Origin: TMED27 sp964351195
Lineage (GTDB): Bacteria > Pseudomonadota > Alphaproteobacteria > Micavibrionales > Micavibrionaceae
DNA: 5,398 nt
Reading direction: 5' to 3'
Assembly: GCA_964351195.1 (NCBI GenBank)
Contig: CAYGNI010000115.1
Coordinates: forward strand, 1 to 5,398
Positions 5,186 through 5,398 of this stretch are shown piece after piece (within the stretch, counting starts at the first letter, position 1; each line of letters starts with the position of its first letter). The position numbers and the translations under genes were made by a program. The notes under the pieces are model-generated. The model ran no database searches. It was not told where the DNA came from and saw only the letters and a program-made list of their open reading frames with translations.

Positions 5186-5398
5186 TCACTCATCACCCAT
5201 CTTGAGCGCGGCGATGAAGGCGCTTTGAGGTATCTCGACATTCCCGTATTGGCGCATTTTGGCTTTTCCTTTTTTCTGCTTATCAAGCAGCTTTTTCTTA
5301 CGGCTGATATCCCCGCCGTAACATTTCGCTGTCACGTCTTTACGCAGCGCGCTCACATTCTCCCGCGCGATAATCTTGCCGCCAATCGCAGCCTGAAT
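5186..5398 (-). CDS. lepA: LepA / elongation factor 4, C-terminal 70 residues (partial)
   Basis: LepA is a ribosome-associated translational GTPase related to EF-G; its proposed roles include back-translocation and help in ribosome assembly or initiation. Only the end of the protein is in the window, so the GTPase domain is outside. The visible part is the unique LepA C-terminal domain, with the hallmark AKCYGGDISRKKKLLDKQKKGK (lysine-rich, binds rRNA), preceded by GGKIIARENVSALRKDVT and followed by MRQYGNVEIPQSAFIAALKMGDE and a TGA stop. These blocks are diagnostic for the family and look intact. The 5' part continues past the right edge. No clear terminator follows the stop; the next gene has its own promoter about 75 bp downstream. 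Confidence 0.97.
   Translation of the reverse strand: MQAAIGGKIIARENVSALRKDVTAKCYGGDISRKKKLLDKQKKGKAKMRQYGNVEIPQSAFIAALKMGDE

Overview
The window looks like a chromosomal segment of an alphaproteobacterium with moderate GC. The strongest lineage hint is the right edge, which holds the last 70 residues of the translation factor LepA (EF4) on the minus strand; its ending (GNVEIPQSAFIAALKM) has an alphaproteobacterial flavour. The genus cannot be fixed from this sequence.

Layout from left to right: an unrecognised minus-strand gene (193 aa from the preferred start) behind an extended -10 promoter; a second unrecognised minus-strand gene (174 aa); a very AT-rich stretch of about 90 bp carrying nested repeats; a strong hairpin terminator; a small minus-strand gene of 58 aa with its own Shine-Dalgarno sequence; and an unrecognised plus-strand gene of 110 aa. 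That gene converges, with only 2 bp between stop codons, on a minus-strand pair made of a DUF3137-type membrane protein and, upstream of it, a secreted SIMPL-domain (YggE-like) protein. Divergent from the SIMPL gene across 151 bp is a plus-strand gene for a secreted protein that combines a surface-antigen-like Cys motif with a long His-rich tail. It converges on another unrecognised minus-strand gene (178 aa) that has a near-consensus sigma70 promoter, and then comes the lepA 3' end.

The part that hangs together best is the envelope cluster at 2119-4497: SIMPL protein, DUF3137 membrane protein and His-rich exported protein, sharing a divergent control region with three copies of the motif AACCGC/GCGGTT. 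The other genes are small, probably cytoplasmic orphans. No tRNA, rRNA, CRISPR array, insertion sequence or phage gene was seen. Nothing proves a new defence or mobile system. The best candidates for novelty are the 58-aa gene, the His-rich surface protein with its shared promoter region, and the AT-rich repeat region.
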